Positions 10,639 to 21,600 of a DNA stretch of 64,000 nucleotides are shown piece by piece. The stretch spans positions 434,001-498,000 of the forward strand of contig NZ_CP046620.1 of assembly GCF_009931615.1 (NCBI RefSeq), written 5' to 3'. Every line of letters starts with the position of its first letter. Within the stretch, counting starts at the first letter, position 1. Below the pieces are notes generated by a model that saw only the letters and a program-made list of their open reading frames with translations, made no database searches and was not told the DNA's origin. The DNA comes from Algicella marina (GTDB lineage Bacteria > Pseudomonadota > Alphaproteobacteria > Rhodobacterales > Rhodobacteraceae). The position numbers were made by a program, and so were the translations under genes.

Positions 10639-11050
10639 GGGGCGGCTAATCTGTTCGCCCGGACGGGCGCGTACAGTTAAGACAATTTTTGTGCCATGAC
10701 AAAGGTGTATGCTGCAGCATTCCCGATACTTGCCTGAAAAATTGGCATTGCGGTGCAACATTCAAATCTGCAATTCTCCATCTGGTTTTCGGGAATGCGC
10801 TTCGACCGGGGCTAGGTTACAAAAGTTACAATTTCTGCGTGAAAAACGGGCGATAGTTGCGCTGAGCTGCCACAATGTAACCAAGTTCACGGGTTTGCAT
10901 ATCGACTGTGGTAATTGTCATCCGCGCTGGCCTGAGAATCGCCTACGGGATGGAATTGGGGGCGGCTGGTTGCAGTTGCGAAATCGGGGTGGTGTGGTGT
11001 TCGCGGCGGATCGTCGGCGCGGGCGCAATTTTTGAGTAAGGGGCATTTTG
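10639..11050. promoter_or_regulatory. Divergent promoter region before the PKS operon, with GTTACA repeats
   Basis: About 410 bases between a leftward glycosyltransferase and the rightward PKS. GTTACA occurs at 10816-10821 and 10825-10830 (nine-base phase), and its reverse complement TGTAAC at 10876-10881. The spacing would suit a regulator binding one face of the helix, but six-base words are short and the reading is tentative. AAGGGG just upstream of ATG 11051 is a good ribosome binding site for the PKS. Confidence 0.35.
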
Positions 11051-14000
11051 ATGACTGAACCAGTCGGTGGGAACACTGGTTTTGACACGGATATCGCAAT
11101 TGTCGGCATGTCTGCACATCTGCCCGGTGCGCGTGACATAAACGAATACTGGACGAATCTTCGGGACGGTGTCGAATCTATCCGCCGTCTGTCGGAGGAA
11201 GAATTGCAGGCTGCAGGCGAGAATCCGAGTAGGATGCGCCACAAGAACTACGTCCCCTCGGCCTCCATCCTCGATGATTTCGAACAGTTCGACGCAGATT
11301 TCTTCGGCTTCAGCCCCAAGGAATCGGCGATTATGGATCCCCAGCACCGCCAGTTCCTCGAAGTGGCATGGGAAGCGCTGGAGAATGCGGGCCACCCGCC
11401 CGAGAACTTCCCCGGCCTCATCGGTGTGTACGCCGGTTGCGGCATGGGCAGCTATTTCTACTTCAACATCTGCTCGAACCCCGATCTCGTGGACAGCGTG
11501 GGCATGTTCCTGCTGCGCCACACCGGCAACGACAAGGATTTCCTCTCCACCCGCGTCTCCCACATCTTCAACCTGCAAGGCCCCTCGATCAACGTGCAGA
11601 CGGCCTGCTCCACCTCGCTTGTCGCCACGCATTACGCCTGCCAGGCGCTGCTGAACGGCGAATGCGACATGGCGCTGGCCGGCGGCGTGACCATCGAGTT
11701 GCCGCACAAGCGCGGCTACATCTTCGAAGAAGGCGAGATCCTTTCGCCCGACGGCCATTGCCACGCCTTCGACCACCGCGCGCAGGGCACCGTGTTCGGC
11801 AGCGGGGCAGGGGCCGTGGTGCTGCGCCGCCTGTCGGATGCCATCGCCGATGGCGATCATATCTGGGGCGTGATCAAGGGCACCGCCGTGAACAACGACG
11901 GGTCCGACAAGGCGGGCTACCTCGCCCCGTCGGTCGAGGGGCAGGCCCGCGCGATTGCCGAGGCCCACGCCATCGCGGGCATCACCGCCGACACGATCGA
12001 CTACGTGGAATGCCACGGCACCGGCACCTATCTCGGCGATCCCATCGAGGTCGCCGCCCTCACCTCCGCCTTTCAGGAGACGACGGACGAGACGGGCTTC
12101 TGCCGCATCGGCTCGGTAAAAACCAATATCGGCCATCTCGACACAGCGGCGGGTGTCGCTTCGCTCATCAAGGCGACGCTGGCGCTGAAGCACCGTCAGC
12201 TTCCGCCGAGCCTCGGCTTCGAGGCCCCGAACCCCGCCATCGACTTCGAGAACTCGCCCTTCAGCGTGAACGCGGCGCTTCGCGATTTCACGTCGCACAA
12301 GGGCCCCCGCCGCGCCGCCGTGAATTCGCTCGGCGTCGGCGGCACCAACGCCCATGCGGTTATCGAGGAAGCGCCTGAACGCGCGGCTTCGGAGGAATCC
12401 GACTGGCCGTTCCAGATCCTCACCGTCTCCGGCCGCTCCCGCGCCGCGCTCGACGCCAACACCAAGACGCTGGCCGCACACCTTCGCGCCCACCCCGAGC
12501 AGCCACTCGCCGATGTGGCTTACACACTGAAGGAAGGCCGCCGCGCCTTCGAAAAACGCCGTGTCGTGGTGGTCGAAGACCACGAGGAAGCCGCCGACCT
12601 GCTGGAGGAAGCCGACCCCCGCCGCGTTTTCACGCATTCCTTCGTTGCCGATGATCCGGAAGTCGTATTCATGTTCCCCGGCGGCGGTGCGCAGTTCGCC
12701 GGCATGGCCCGCGACCTGTATGAAACCGAACCCGTGTTTCAGGAATGGATGGACAAGGGCCTCGACATTCTCCAGCCCAAGCTCGACTACGACATTCGCG
12801 CGCTCTGGCTGCCGGAGGCAGGCGAGGTCGAAGCCGCCGACGAGAAGCTGAAGAAGCCCTCCGTCCAGCTTCCGTTGATCATGATCACCGAATACGCGCT
12901 GGCACAGCTCTGGATGTCGTGGAACGTCGCGCCCGCCGCATTCGTCGGCCATTCGATGGGCGAGAACACGGCCGCCTGCCTCGCCGGCGTGATGTCCTTC
13001 GAGGATTGTATCGGTCTCGTACATCTGCGCGGAACCCTGATGGACAGCGTTCCGAAAGGGGGCATGCTCAGCCTGCCGCTGCCGCTGGCCGATGTGAAAC
13101 CTCTGCTTGGTGATGATCTCGACATAGCCAGCGTCAACGCGCCGGAACTGACTGTTGTTTCCGGCCCGCAGGCCGCACTGGACAAGTTGCAGGCGGAGAT
13201 GGAGGCCAAGGAGGTGGAGTGCCAGCGCGTTCCCATCGACATCGCCGCACACTCTCGCATGTTGGAGCCAATTCTCCAGCCGTTCCGCGATTATCTCAAC
13301 TCCATCAATCTTAATCCGCTGCAAATTCCCATTGCATCGAATTACACCGGGGCATTGCTTACAGACGGGGAGGCGACGGACCCGGAATACTGGGTTTCGC
13401 ACCTTCGCAACACTGTCCGCTTCGCGGATTGCATCACCACCTTGGCGCAGGAGCCGGAGCGCATCTATCTCGAGGTCGGGCCGGGCAAGGCTTTGAGTTC
13501 GCTTGCGCAGGCACATGGAGCAATTCCGGCGAACCAGGTGATGAGCAGCCTGCGTCACCCGAAACAGGTTATCGCCGACGATGCTTATTTCCTTTCCGTC
13601 GTCGGTCGGCTCTGGGCCGTTGGCGTCAATGTCGACTGGGAGCCGATTTGGGGAGATGCGAAGCGACAGCGCGTTCCGCTGCCGACTTATGCCTTTCAGC
13701 GCGCGCCCTATTTCATCGAACCCGGCAAGGGCGCTGTCGAGGCTGGCTCGACCTTGCTGACGCGGAACGAAGACATCGCCGACTGGGGGTACCAGCCGAC
13801 GTGGCGGCCGCGCCTGGCCGATTGTGATATCGACGTTGAATTCGCCCTCGACACTGCCGAAAAACACACTTGGCTCGTCTTCTCCGATGATGCAGGTGTT
13901 GCGACGCGCAGCGTCAAGCGCCTGCGCTCCGTGGGCCATACCGTCATCGAAGTTTTTACCGGAGACGCCTTCACCCGCAGCGGTGATCACCAGTATTTCC

Positions 14001-17000
14001 TGGCTCCGGAGCGCGGTCGCGAGGGCTACGAGCAACTGATGCAGGACCTGGTTCAGCGCGGCATGGTGCCGAACCGGATCGCCCATTTCTGGCTCGTTAC
14101 CGCCAAGGAGTCGTTCCGCCCCGGTTCCTCTTTTTTCCATCGTAATGTCGAGCAGGGATTTTACAGCCTGCTGTTTCTGGCGCAGGCGATCAGCGACGAG
14201 AACCTGCCAACACCGCTCCACATCTCCATCTTTACATCCGGTGCAGCGCAGGTGCGCGATGAAGCACTTCCGTACCCGGAAAAGGCGACGATCATGGGGC
14301 CTGCGAAGGTGATCCCGCGCGAACTGCCGAAAGTGACGTGCTCGGTACTCGACATCACGATGCCGTCGATGGATGCCGACCGCGGTCTTTCATTCCGGTC
14401 GGCAAAGGGGCCATCCGAACGGTCGAAGCAGTTGGAGACGATGACCGACCGGGTGCTGGAGGAGATGCTCGCCAGTCCCGGAAATACCGTGGCGGCACTG
14501 CGCGGAACAAAGAGGTTCGGCCAGGACTTCCGAGCAATAAGCCTTACCGAAACCATACCGAACCCATACCAAACCCATACGACATTTCTGCTCACCGGTG
14601 GCTTCGGCGGCATTGGTCTGACCATAGCCGAGCATCTTGTCCGAAAGGCCAAGGCACGCATCGTCCTGTTGTCGCGGACGGGACTGCCGGAGCGCGGGGC
14701 ATGGGACGAGCACCTCAAGGGCCACGGTCCCTTTGACGCCATTTCCAAGCGGATCCGGGCGGTGCAGCGGCTGGAGGCTCTGGGCGGTGAGGTGATGGTT
14801 GCCGAAGCCGATGTCTGCAATGTCTCCGAGATGAAGCGGGCGATTGCGTCGGTCGAGGAAAAGTTCGGCAAGATCAATGGCTTGATTCATGCTGCCGGTG
14901 TGGTCAACGATGGTCCACTTCTGGCCAAGTCACCCGACACAATCGAGGATGTCTTTACTCCGAAAATTCACGGAACGCAGGTTCTGGACAACCTTTTCCC
15001 TGATGGGTCACTCGACCTGATGGTTCTGTTCTCCTCCACCTCAACGATCATAGCGCCCGCCGGACAAGTGGATTACGTCGCCGCAAACGAGTATCTCAAC
15101 GCCTTCGCCAAATCCCGGCGCAACGGCAAGACGAAGGTCGTGGCGATCAACTGGGGCATCTGGAACGAGGTTGGCATGGCCGCAGCCATGCAGGCCGAGC
15201 GCAGGGGGGAAATCCCGGATGCCCCCGCCGTACCAATCGAGGCGCCGCTACTCGACACGGCTACTTTCGATTCCGAGGGAAATCGTGTCTTCGAAGCGAG
15301 TTATTCTACAGCCGATCGCTGGATTTTCGATGGCCACCGCACAAAGGGCGGCGATGCTCTGATGCCTGGAACAGGGTATATCGAACTGGCGGCCGAGGCA
15401 CTGCAAGCCCACGGCGAGAAAGCACAATTCGAGATTCGCGATCTTTTGTTCCTGCGGCCTCTACAGGTCGTCGACGGCGTCGAGACAGAAGTGCGCGTGC
15501 GGCTGAAGCGAAATGAAGCCGGATACGCTTTCGAAGTGCGCAGCGCCTGCACTGTTCAAGGCAAGAAAGGGTTTCAACTCCACGCCCAGGCGACGATTGC
15601 GATCCTGCCGCAGAAAACACCTGATCCGCTGGACATTGCCTCTATCAGGGCAGCGGCTACGGTTCGTTCCGTCCCCGACGACCCCTCCGGCATCCGCTCC
15701 CCGCAGGAGGAACATCTGAATTTCGGTGCACGTTGGCGGGTGCTGCGCGAGATGGACTTAGGGGCAAATGACGGCGTCGCCCGACTGCGTCTGCCCGATG
15801 CCTTCTCGGATGATCTGAAGGCTGGCTATCGCGCTCATCCGGCGCTGCTCGATCTGGCCACAGGTTGGGCGATGGACCTCATCGAGGGTTATGAAGCGCG
15901 TCACCTTTGGGTGCCCGTTTCCTACGAAAGCGTGAGGTTCTTCAAGCCGTTGCCGCAGGAAATCTACAGCCACGTGCGCAGTGCCAGCGAGAACCGTCAT
16001 GACCATCCGTTTGCGGCTTTCGATGTGACGCTTACCGATGGGCAGGGCGAAGTGTGCCTTGAGATCAGGAACTTCTCCATCCACCGTCTGGAAACTGCGA
16101 CCAGTTTCACCAAGGCACCACCGCTCAGCGTCGGCGAAGTCGAATTTGAGCGCAACAGTGACGAGGCCGCACCGCTATCGGCTTCCGAAGAACGCTTTCA
16201 GGCGATGCTGGAGCAGGGTATCCGCCCGGAAGAGGGGGCCGACGCGTTCGCGCGCGCAATTTCTACCGGATTGTCGCAGGTCATAGTCACCTCGATGGAT
16301 CTCGATGCTCTGGTCGCCCAGGCCGCGGAAGGCGGGCAAGCAGAGGAGGGTGATGGTCAGAAATTCGAGCGCCCGCAACTCGACAGTGAATACGTCGAGC
16401 CAAGCAACGATATCGAACGAACGCTAGTCGGGTTCTGGGAGGACTTGCTGGGTGTCAGCAATGTCGGCGTAGAAGACAGTTTTTTCGATCTCGGTGGCCA
16501 TTCGCTGATAGCTGTTCGGCTGTTTGCCATGGTGAAGAAAGCGTTCCGAGTGGAATTTCCGATCTCTATCCTGTTCGAGGCGCCGACCATTTCCAAATGC
16601 GCGGCATTGATAATGGAGAGGACCGGACTCACCGGACAAACCGATGGTGGAGAGACGAAGGCGCAGCCAACGACGCCGACACGGCGTTTCACCCATATCG
16701 TGCCGATGCATTCAGGCGAGGGTGGACCCAAGACGCCGTTCTTCCTTGTGGCGGGTATGTTCGGGAATGTCCTGAATTTGCGGCACCTGGCACACCTGCT
16801 TGGATCCGACCGGCCATTTTACGGGCTTCAAGCGCGCGGGCTCTACGGTAATGAAGAGCCACACACGTCTCTAGTTGACGCCGCCCGGGACTACATTGCC
16901 GAGATGCAAGAAGTGCAGCCGCATGGGCCATACATGTTGGGTGGGTTCTCCGGTGGGGGCATTACGGCGTATGAAATTGCACACCAACTCGAAGCCGCTG

Positions 17001-17557
17001 GCGAAACAGTTTCGCTTGTCGTTATGCTGGATACTCCGCTACCAGTTCGTACGCCCCTGTCAGCAGTAGACCGGGTGATGATCCAGTTGCAGGAAATCCG
17101 GCGGAAAGGCCTTACCTACCCCTATACCTGGGCGCGCAACCGCATTCGCTGGGAACTGGCAAAGCGCCGCGCCAACGATCCGGGAGAGCATTCCACTCCG
17201 GAACACCAGTTCCACAATGCCGACATTGAGGCCGCTTTCATGACTTCTGTCACATCCTATCCGCTCAAGGGTTGGGATGGTCCGCTGAAACTGTTCCGGC
17301 CGCCGTTGGTCGGGCACTGGGATGTTTCAGGAGGAAAGATGGTGGATAGCCAGCGTGCCTATGTCCTGCATGACAACGGCTGGACGGACTGGGTGCCGAC
17401 GGTCGAAGTGTTCGAGGTGCCGGGCGACCATGACTCGATGGTTTTGGAACCCAACGTCCGTGTCTTGGCATCCGGTATCAAAGAATGCATCCAGCAGGCT
17501 GAAGCGAAACATCTTTCAGAGGCAGCATCGCTGCCGAATGCCACCGCGGCGGAGTAA
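11051..17557 (+). CDS. Type I polyketide synthase, KS-AT-KR-DH-ACP-TE
   Basis: 2168 residues, one extension module with its own thioesterase. KS: about 10-440 (active Cys in TACSTS near 184; His in HGTGTYLGDP; KTNIGH). AT: about 530-850 (GHSMGE near 634; the IAAHS motif does not match the usual malonyl or methylmalonyl signatures). KR: structural half from about 910, catalytic half about 1175-1400 (TGGFGGIG; Ser and Tyr in LFSSTS and VDYVAANEY). DH: about 1400-1680 (HRTKGGDALMP, one residue longer than HxxxGxxxxP; HPALLD). ACP: about 1785-1860 (LGGHSL). TE: about 1890-2140 (GGFSGGG Ser, LDTPLP Asp, GDHDSM His). DH after KR is the reverse of the textbook order. All catalytic residues I could check are present, so a reduced and dehydrated product released by the TE is expected. 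The gene sits five bases before the glycosyltransferase, as first gene of the operon. Confidence 0.93.
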   Translation: MTEPVGGNTGFDTDIAIVGMSAHLPGARDINEYWTNLRDGVESIRRLSEEELQAAGENPSRMRHKNYVPSASILDDFEQFDADFFGFSPKESAIMDPQHRQFLEVAWEALENAGHPPENFPGLIGVYAGCGMGSYFYFNICSNPDLVDSVGMFLLRHTGNDKDFLSTRVSHIFNLQGPSINVQTACSTSLVATHYACQALLNGECDMALAGGVTIELPHKRGYIFEEGEILSPDGHCHAFDHRAQGTVFGSGAGAVVLRRLSDAIADGDHIWGVIKGTAVNNDGSDKAGYLAPSVEGQARAIAEAHAIAGITADTIDYVECHGTGTYLGDPIEVAALTSAFQETTDETGFCRIGSVKTNIGHLDTAAGVASLIKATLALKHRQLPPSLGFEAPNPAIDFENSPFSVNAALRDFTSHKGPRRAAVNSLGVGGTNAHAVIEEAPERAASEESDWPFQILTVSGRSRAALDANTKTLAAHLRAHPEQPLADVAYTLKEGRRAFEKRRVVVVEDHEEAADLLEEADPRRVFTHSFVADDPEVVFMFPGGGAQFAGMARDLYETEPVFQEWMDKGLDILQPKLDYDIRALWLPEAGEVEAADEKLKKPSVQLPLIMITEYALAQLWMSWNVAPAAFVGHSMGENTAACLAGVMSFEDCIGLVHLRGTLMDSVPKGGMLSLPLPLADVKPLLGDDLDIASVNAPELTVVSGPQAALDKLQAEMEAKEVECQRVPIDIAAHSRMLEPILQPFRDYLNSINLNPLQIPIASNYTGALLTDGEATDPEYWVSHLRNTVRFADCITTLAQEPERIYLEVGPGKALSSLAQAHGAIPANQVMSSLRHPKQVIADDAYFLSVVGRLWAVGVNVDWEPIWGDAKRQRVPLPTYAFQRAPYFIEPGKGAVEAGSTLLTRNEDIADWGYQPTWRPRLADCDIDVEFALDTAEKHTWLVFSDDAGVATRSVKRLRSVGHTVIEVFTGDAFTRSGDHQYFLAPERGREGYEQLMQDLVQRGMVPNRIAHFWLVTAKESFRPGSSFFHRNVEQGFYSLLFLAQAISDENLPTPLHISIFTSGAAQVRDEALPYPEKATIMGPAKVIPRELPKVTCSVLDITMPSMDADRGLSFRSAKGPSERSKQLETMTDRVLEEMLASPGNTVAALRGTKRFGQDFRAISLTETIPNPYQTHTTFLLTGGFGGIGLTIAEHLVRKAKARIVLLSRTGLPERGAWDEHLKGHGPFDAISKRIRAVQRLEALGGEVMVAEADVCNVSEMKRAIASVEEKFGKINGLIHAAGVVNDGPLLAKSPDTIEDVFTPKIHGTQVLDNLFPDGSLDLMVLFSSTSTIIAPAGQVDYVAANEYLNAFAKSRRNGKTKVVAINWGIWNEVGMAAAMQAERRGEIPDAPAVPIEAPLLDTATFDSEGNRVFEASYSTADRWIFDGHRTKGGDALMPGTGYIELAAEALQAHGEKAQFEIRDLLFLRPLQVVDGVETEVRVRLKRNEAGYAFEVRSACTVQGKKGFQLHAQATIAILPQKTPDPLDIASIRAAATVRSVPDDPSGIRSPQEEHLNFGARWRVLREMDLGANDGVARLRLPDAFSDDLKAGYRAHPALLDLATGWAMDLIEGYEARHLWVPVSYESVRFFKPLPQEIYSHVRSASENRHDHPFAAFDVTLTDGQGEVCLEIRNFSIHRLETATSFTKAPPLSVGEVEFERNSDEAAPLSASEERFQAMLEQGIRPEEGADAFARAISTGLSQVIVTSMDLDALVAQAAEGGQAEEGDGQKFERPQLDSEYVEPSNDIERTLVGFWEDLLGVSNVGVEDSFFDLGGHSLIAVRLFAMVKKAFRVEFPISILFEAPTISKCAALIMERTGLTGQTDGGETKAQPTTPTRRFTHIVPMHSGEGGPKTPFFLVAGMFGNVLNLRHLAHLLGSDRPFYGLQARGLYGNEEPHTSLVDAARDYIAEMQEVQPHGPYMLGGFSGGGITAYEIAHQLEAAGETVSLVVMLDTPLPVRTPLSAVDRVMIQLQEIRRKGLTYPYTWARNRIRWELAKRRANDPGEHSTPEHQFHNADIEAAFMTSVTSYPLKGWDGPLKLFRPPLVGHWDVSGGKMVDSQRAYVLHDNGWTDWVPTVEVFEVPGDHDSMVLEPNVRVLASGIKECIQQAEAKHLSEAASLPNATAAE
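14546..14578 (+). repeat. Three tandem 11-bp repeats inside the PKS gene
   Basis: Units ACCGAAACCAT, ACCGAACCCAT and ACCAAACCCAT lie head to tail and are translated as part of IPNPYQTHT, the loop just before the KR nucleotide-binding motif. The same 11-mer array recurs at 35198-35230 in reverse orientation in noncoding DNA. Eleven is not a multiple of three; three copies (33 bases) keep the frame. Confidence 0.75.
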
Positions 17558-17562
17558 AAGAC

Positions 17563-18591
17563 ATGAACGAGAAGTTGCCCGGCGGCCCGACCGTCCTGAC
17601 CGTTATTCTGAACTGGCGTACTCCGGAGATGAGCATAGACTCCGCTGCCAGTGCGGTGCGCGAAATGGAGGGCATCGCCGGTGAGATTATCATCGTGGAC
17701 AATGATAGTCAGGACGGCTCCGAGGAGAAGATGCGAGCCGAGGTCGAAGCGTGTGGGTGGGCGGCGAACAACAGAGTTCGCGTGCTGCAATCCGGTCTGA
17801 ACGGTGGCTTCCCTTACGGCACAAACTTTGGCATGAGGGCAGGGCTTTCGGATGGGTCGCGCCCTGACTATTGCTACGCACTGAACTCGGATGCCTTTGC
17901 CGACGAGGGCTCCATCCGGGTGTTGCTCCAGTATCTGGAGGAACACCCTGAGACCGGCTTTGCCGGCAGTTATATTCACGGCGAGGATGGCGAGCCGCAC
18001 CAGACATCTTTTCGGTTCCCGACCCCGCTCAGTGAGTTCGAGGGTGCGGTACAATTCGGACCGGTTTCCCGCCTGCTGAAGAACAAAGCCATGGTGTTGC
18101 CAGTGTTGACGGAGACCTGCCGGGTGGACTGGCTAGCCGGTGCCAGCCTGATGATGCGGGACAGGATTCTTCAGGAAATAGGTATGTTCGATGAGACTTT
18201 TTTCCTCTACTTCGACGACCCGGACCTGTGCGGCCGAGCGTTGAAGGCCGGATGGCCGACAATGTACGTGCACGAAAGCAAGGTTACGCACCTTGGATCG
18301 GTCTCTACTGGAATGAAGGAGTGGAAACGGGTGCCGACGTATTGGCTCGACTCGCGGCTGCACTACTTCGTCAAAAATCACGGCTGGGGCACCTTGGCGC
18401 TCGCGACTTTTCTGCAAGTAGTGGGTGGCGGCCTTGCAAACTTGCGGTCAGCGCTGAACGGCAAGAAACGCAATGCGCCGGAGCGGTTTATCCGCGATCT
18501 TGTGAGCCATGATCTGAAAATTGCCTTCGGACGGATGACAAAGGGGCAATCGGCGATGCCGGTGCCGAAGGCGCAGCAAGTGAATGCCTGA
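17563..18591 (+). CDS. Family 2 glycosyltransferase (rhamnosyltransferase-like)
   Basis: 342 residues, GT-A fold. The N-terminus reads VLTVILNWRTPEM, then IIIVDNDSQDGS, a classic GT2 nucleotide-binding segment. ALNSDAF supplies the DxD-like acidic pair, and FFLYFDDPDLCGR matches the WbbL-type rhamnosyltransferase region. A hydrophobic stretch near residues 275-295 may touch the membrane. It starts five bases after the PKS stop and is followed within 36 bases by the NRPS, so it is co-transcribed. Placement between the two assembly-line genes suggests it glycosylates their product, but an envelope glycan acceptor cannot be excluded. Confidence 0.85.
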   Translation: MNEKLPGGPTVLTVILNWRTPEMSIDSAASAVREMEGIAGEIIIVDNDSQDGSEEKMRAEVEACGWAANNRVRVLQSGLNGGFPYGTNFGMRAGLSDGSRPDYCYALNSDAFADEGSIRVLLQYLEEHPETGFAGSYIHGEDGEPHQTSFRFPTPLSEFEGAVQFGPVSRLLKNKAMVLPVLTETCRVDWLAGASLMMRDRILQEIGMFDETFFLYFDDPDLCGRALKAGWPTMYVHESKVTHLGSVSTGMKEWKRVPTYWLDSRLHYFVKNHGWGTLALATFLQVVGGGLANLRSALNGKKRNAPERFIRDLVSHDLKIAFGRMTKGQSAMPVPKAQQVNA

Positions 18592-18626
18592 TATTCGAAT
18601 CACACTGCCGTTTACGAGGATCTGAG

Positions 18627-21600
18627 ATGAGTGTCATGTCTTGCATTGTGGTCGGTGACGAGTCTCTGCTTGTCCAGTGCAGCGAAGTCCTGCTGGCCAA
18701 CGGCCATACGATTTGCGCAGTGGTGACCCACAGCGATGACATCCGTGCCTGGGCAGATGATCGTGGCCTGCGCGTGGAGGCACATGGTGCCGACCTGGCA
18801 GATCGCCTGGGTCCCGTGACCTGCGACTGGCTGTTCAGCATCGCCAATCTGGTCTTGATCCCTGAGACCGTGCTTTCGAAAGCAACACAAGGTGCTGTCA
18901 ATTTTCATGATGGTCCGCTACCGCGCTACGCTGGCCTAAATGCGCCGGTATGGGCCATTCTTAATGGCGAGGCGCAGCACGGCATTACCTGGCATCTGAT
19001 CGAAAACGGCGTCGATGAGGGTGATATCCTTGCACAGCGCATTTTTGACATCGCACCCGACGAAACCGCACTGACGCTGAATACCAAGTGCTATGAGGCG
19101 GCGATCGAGAGCTTCGATGATGTGGTCTCCCAACTGGCGGGCGGTGCTCCGTCTCGTCAAGCCCAAGACCTTTCTCAGCGCAGTTACTTTGCACGGGATG
19201 CACGGCCATCGGCGGGGGGACGCATCGACTTCAATGCCGATTCCGGAACGATTGCATCATTGGTTCGTGGGCTTGACCATGGCGGTTATTTCAATCCGCT
19301 AACATTGCCGAAAGTGGAAATTGACGGCGACTTGTACGTGGTCACTTCAGCCAGCGAAGCGGAACCGGCCAACGCCGGTCAGGTTCCCGGCACGGTGCGC
19401 GGCGCCTCCGCTGAAACACTTGAAGTGGCCACCGGGCAAGGAACGGTGCAGTTGTCGGGTTTGAAGACGCTTGACGGCAGGAAGGCTGACCTAAAAGCCA
19501 TCGTCAGTGTCGGCGATGTGTTACCTTCACTGGACCAGCAAGTGGCGGAGGGACTTTCTCAGATCCTTCGGCCCGCCGCGCGCAGCGACGGATTCTGGCG
19601 CAGAGCGTTCGACAATTTCTCGCCGATCAAACTGCCGACGGTGGCGCAGGGCAAGGGCAAGGGTATCGGCAAAATCTCGGTCCAGGTGCCGGATGGCGCT
19701 GACTTGTTGCCGGCAGTGGCCGTTTGGGCGGCGCAGATGGTGGAAGAGGTTAGCTTCGGGCTAGCCTATGTACCCTGCGATCCTGTGGGCAACGACATTG
19801 CCGCGCCCTATGTCTCCCCGTGGGTGCCACTGAACGTGCAGACTGGGACGGACACGACCGGTACGGTATCATTTGCAGACTTGGCCACAGCGCTCACTTC
19901 TGCGCGTGCTGATATGAAGGGGAAGTATCCTTTCGCGCGTGACTTGCTGCTCCGTGCCCCCGAACTTCTCGGGATGGCGGTTCCCGACATCGCCTTCAGT
20001 AATCAAGATGTGACCGTGGATGGAGCGGCACTCACCGTCTGCGCCGGCGAAGTCCTTGAATTGGCCTATGACATTGCTCGCGTGCCGGAGGAGATGGCCA
20101 GAGTGCTCGCCGGCAGGCTCGAGCATGTACTGAAGACAACCGCCAGTGGCACAGTGTCAGCGACGGCTATTCGCCACATTCCGATGCTGTCGGAGGCTGA
20201 GCGACGGCAAATAATTCATGACTGGAACGCTACCACCTCACCCTATCCATCGGACGTATGCGTCCATCACTTGTTTGAGGACCAGTCGGCAAAGACGCCG
20301 GATGCCGTTGCCGTAGTTTTCGAGGCCGAGGCGCTGACCTATGCAGAGCTGAATTCGAAAGCAAATCGCGTCGCTCATGTGTTGGCAGAAATGGGAGTTG
20401 AACGAGGCAGTCTGGTTGGTTTGCATACGACACGCTCACTTGACTTGCTTATAGGTGCGCTCGCCATCCAGAAGGCGGGAGGGGCCTATGTTCCTCTTGA
20501 TCCTGCTTACCCTGCCGACCGTGTGGCGCTCTATATCGAGGACAGCGGTGCAGAAGTCATCATTGCCCAATCCGAATTGGCGCGACATCTGCCGGCGCAC
20601 AAGGCGAAGGTCCTTGAGATCGACAAAGATCCTCGCATGGCGAGTGCATCCGACTCCAATCCGGAAAGTGGCGTTACCTCTTCCGACCTCGCCTATTTGA
20701 TTTTCACCTCGGGTTCTACGGGCCGCCCGAAGGGCGTGATGGTTGAACACCGCAATGTTGCCAATTTCTTCACAGGCATGGATGAAAGAATTCCGCATGA
20801 GCCTGCAGGTGTTTGGCTTGCTGTCACGAGCCTGTCGTTCGACATTTCGGTATTGGAACTTTTCTACACGCTGGCGCGTGGTTTCAAGATCGTATTGTCG
20901 AGCGATGAGAACCGGGCACTTGCGTCCAGCGGGCAGATCGCGATCACCGACCGAAAGATGGATTTCAGCCTCTACTACTGGGGCAACGATGATGGTGCGG
21001 GGGCAAAGAAATACGAACTTCTGCTTGAAGGCGCGAAATTTGCCGACAGGAACGGTTTTTGCGCGGTCTGGACGCCGGAGCGACACTTTCATGCATTCGG
21101 CGGCCCCTATCCCAATCCGTCTGTTACCGGTGCAGCCGTAGCTGCCGTTACGGAGAACATAGGAGTGCGTGGCGGTTCGTGCGTCGCACCGTTGCATCAC
21201 CCGGCACGCATTGCCGAGGAATGGGCAGTGATCGACAATCTGACCAACGGCAAGGCGGGTATGGCCATCGCCTCTGGCTGGCAGCCAGATGACTTCGTGT
21301 TGCGGCCCGAAAACACGCCCCCGGACAACAAGCCTGCGATGTTCGATGCCATCGACAAGGTTCGCAAGCTCTGGCGGGGCGAGGCAGTGGAGTTCCCCAA
21401 AAGGGACGGCACGATGCATGCCGTTGTTACGCAACCGCGCCCTGTTTCCGAAGAAATGCCCGTATGGGTGACTACGGCCGGCAACCCCGCGACGTGGAAG
21501 GAGGCCGGCGCCTACGGTGCCAACGTTCTGACCCACTTGCTGGGCCAGAGTGTCAAAGAGGTGGAAGAGAAGATAAAGATCTATCACGAGGCATTGCGTG

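Noticed and set aside
8690-10880. Shared word TGCCACAAT in both divergent promoter regions (about 8695 and 10869)
   Set aside because: A nine-base match between two 400-base regions is expected about once by chance.
10943-14221. 1092-codon minus-strand frame opposite the PKS
   Set aside because: GC-rich coding DNA often leaves a long antisense frame. The PKS catalytic motifs settle the strand.
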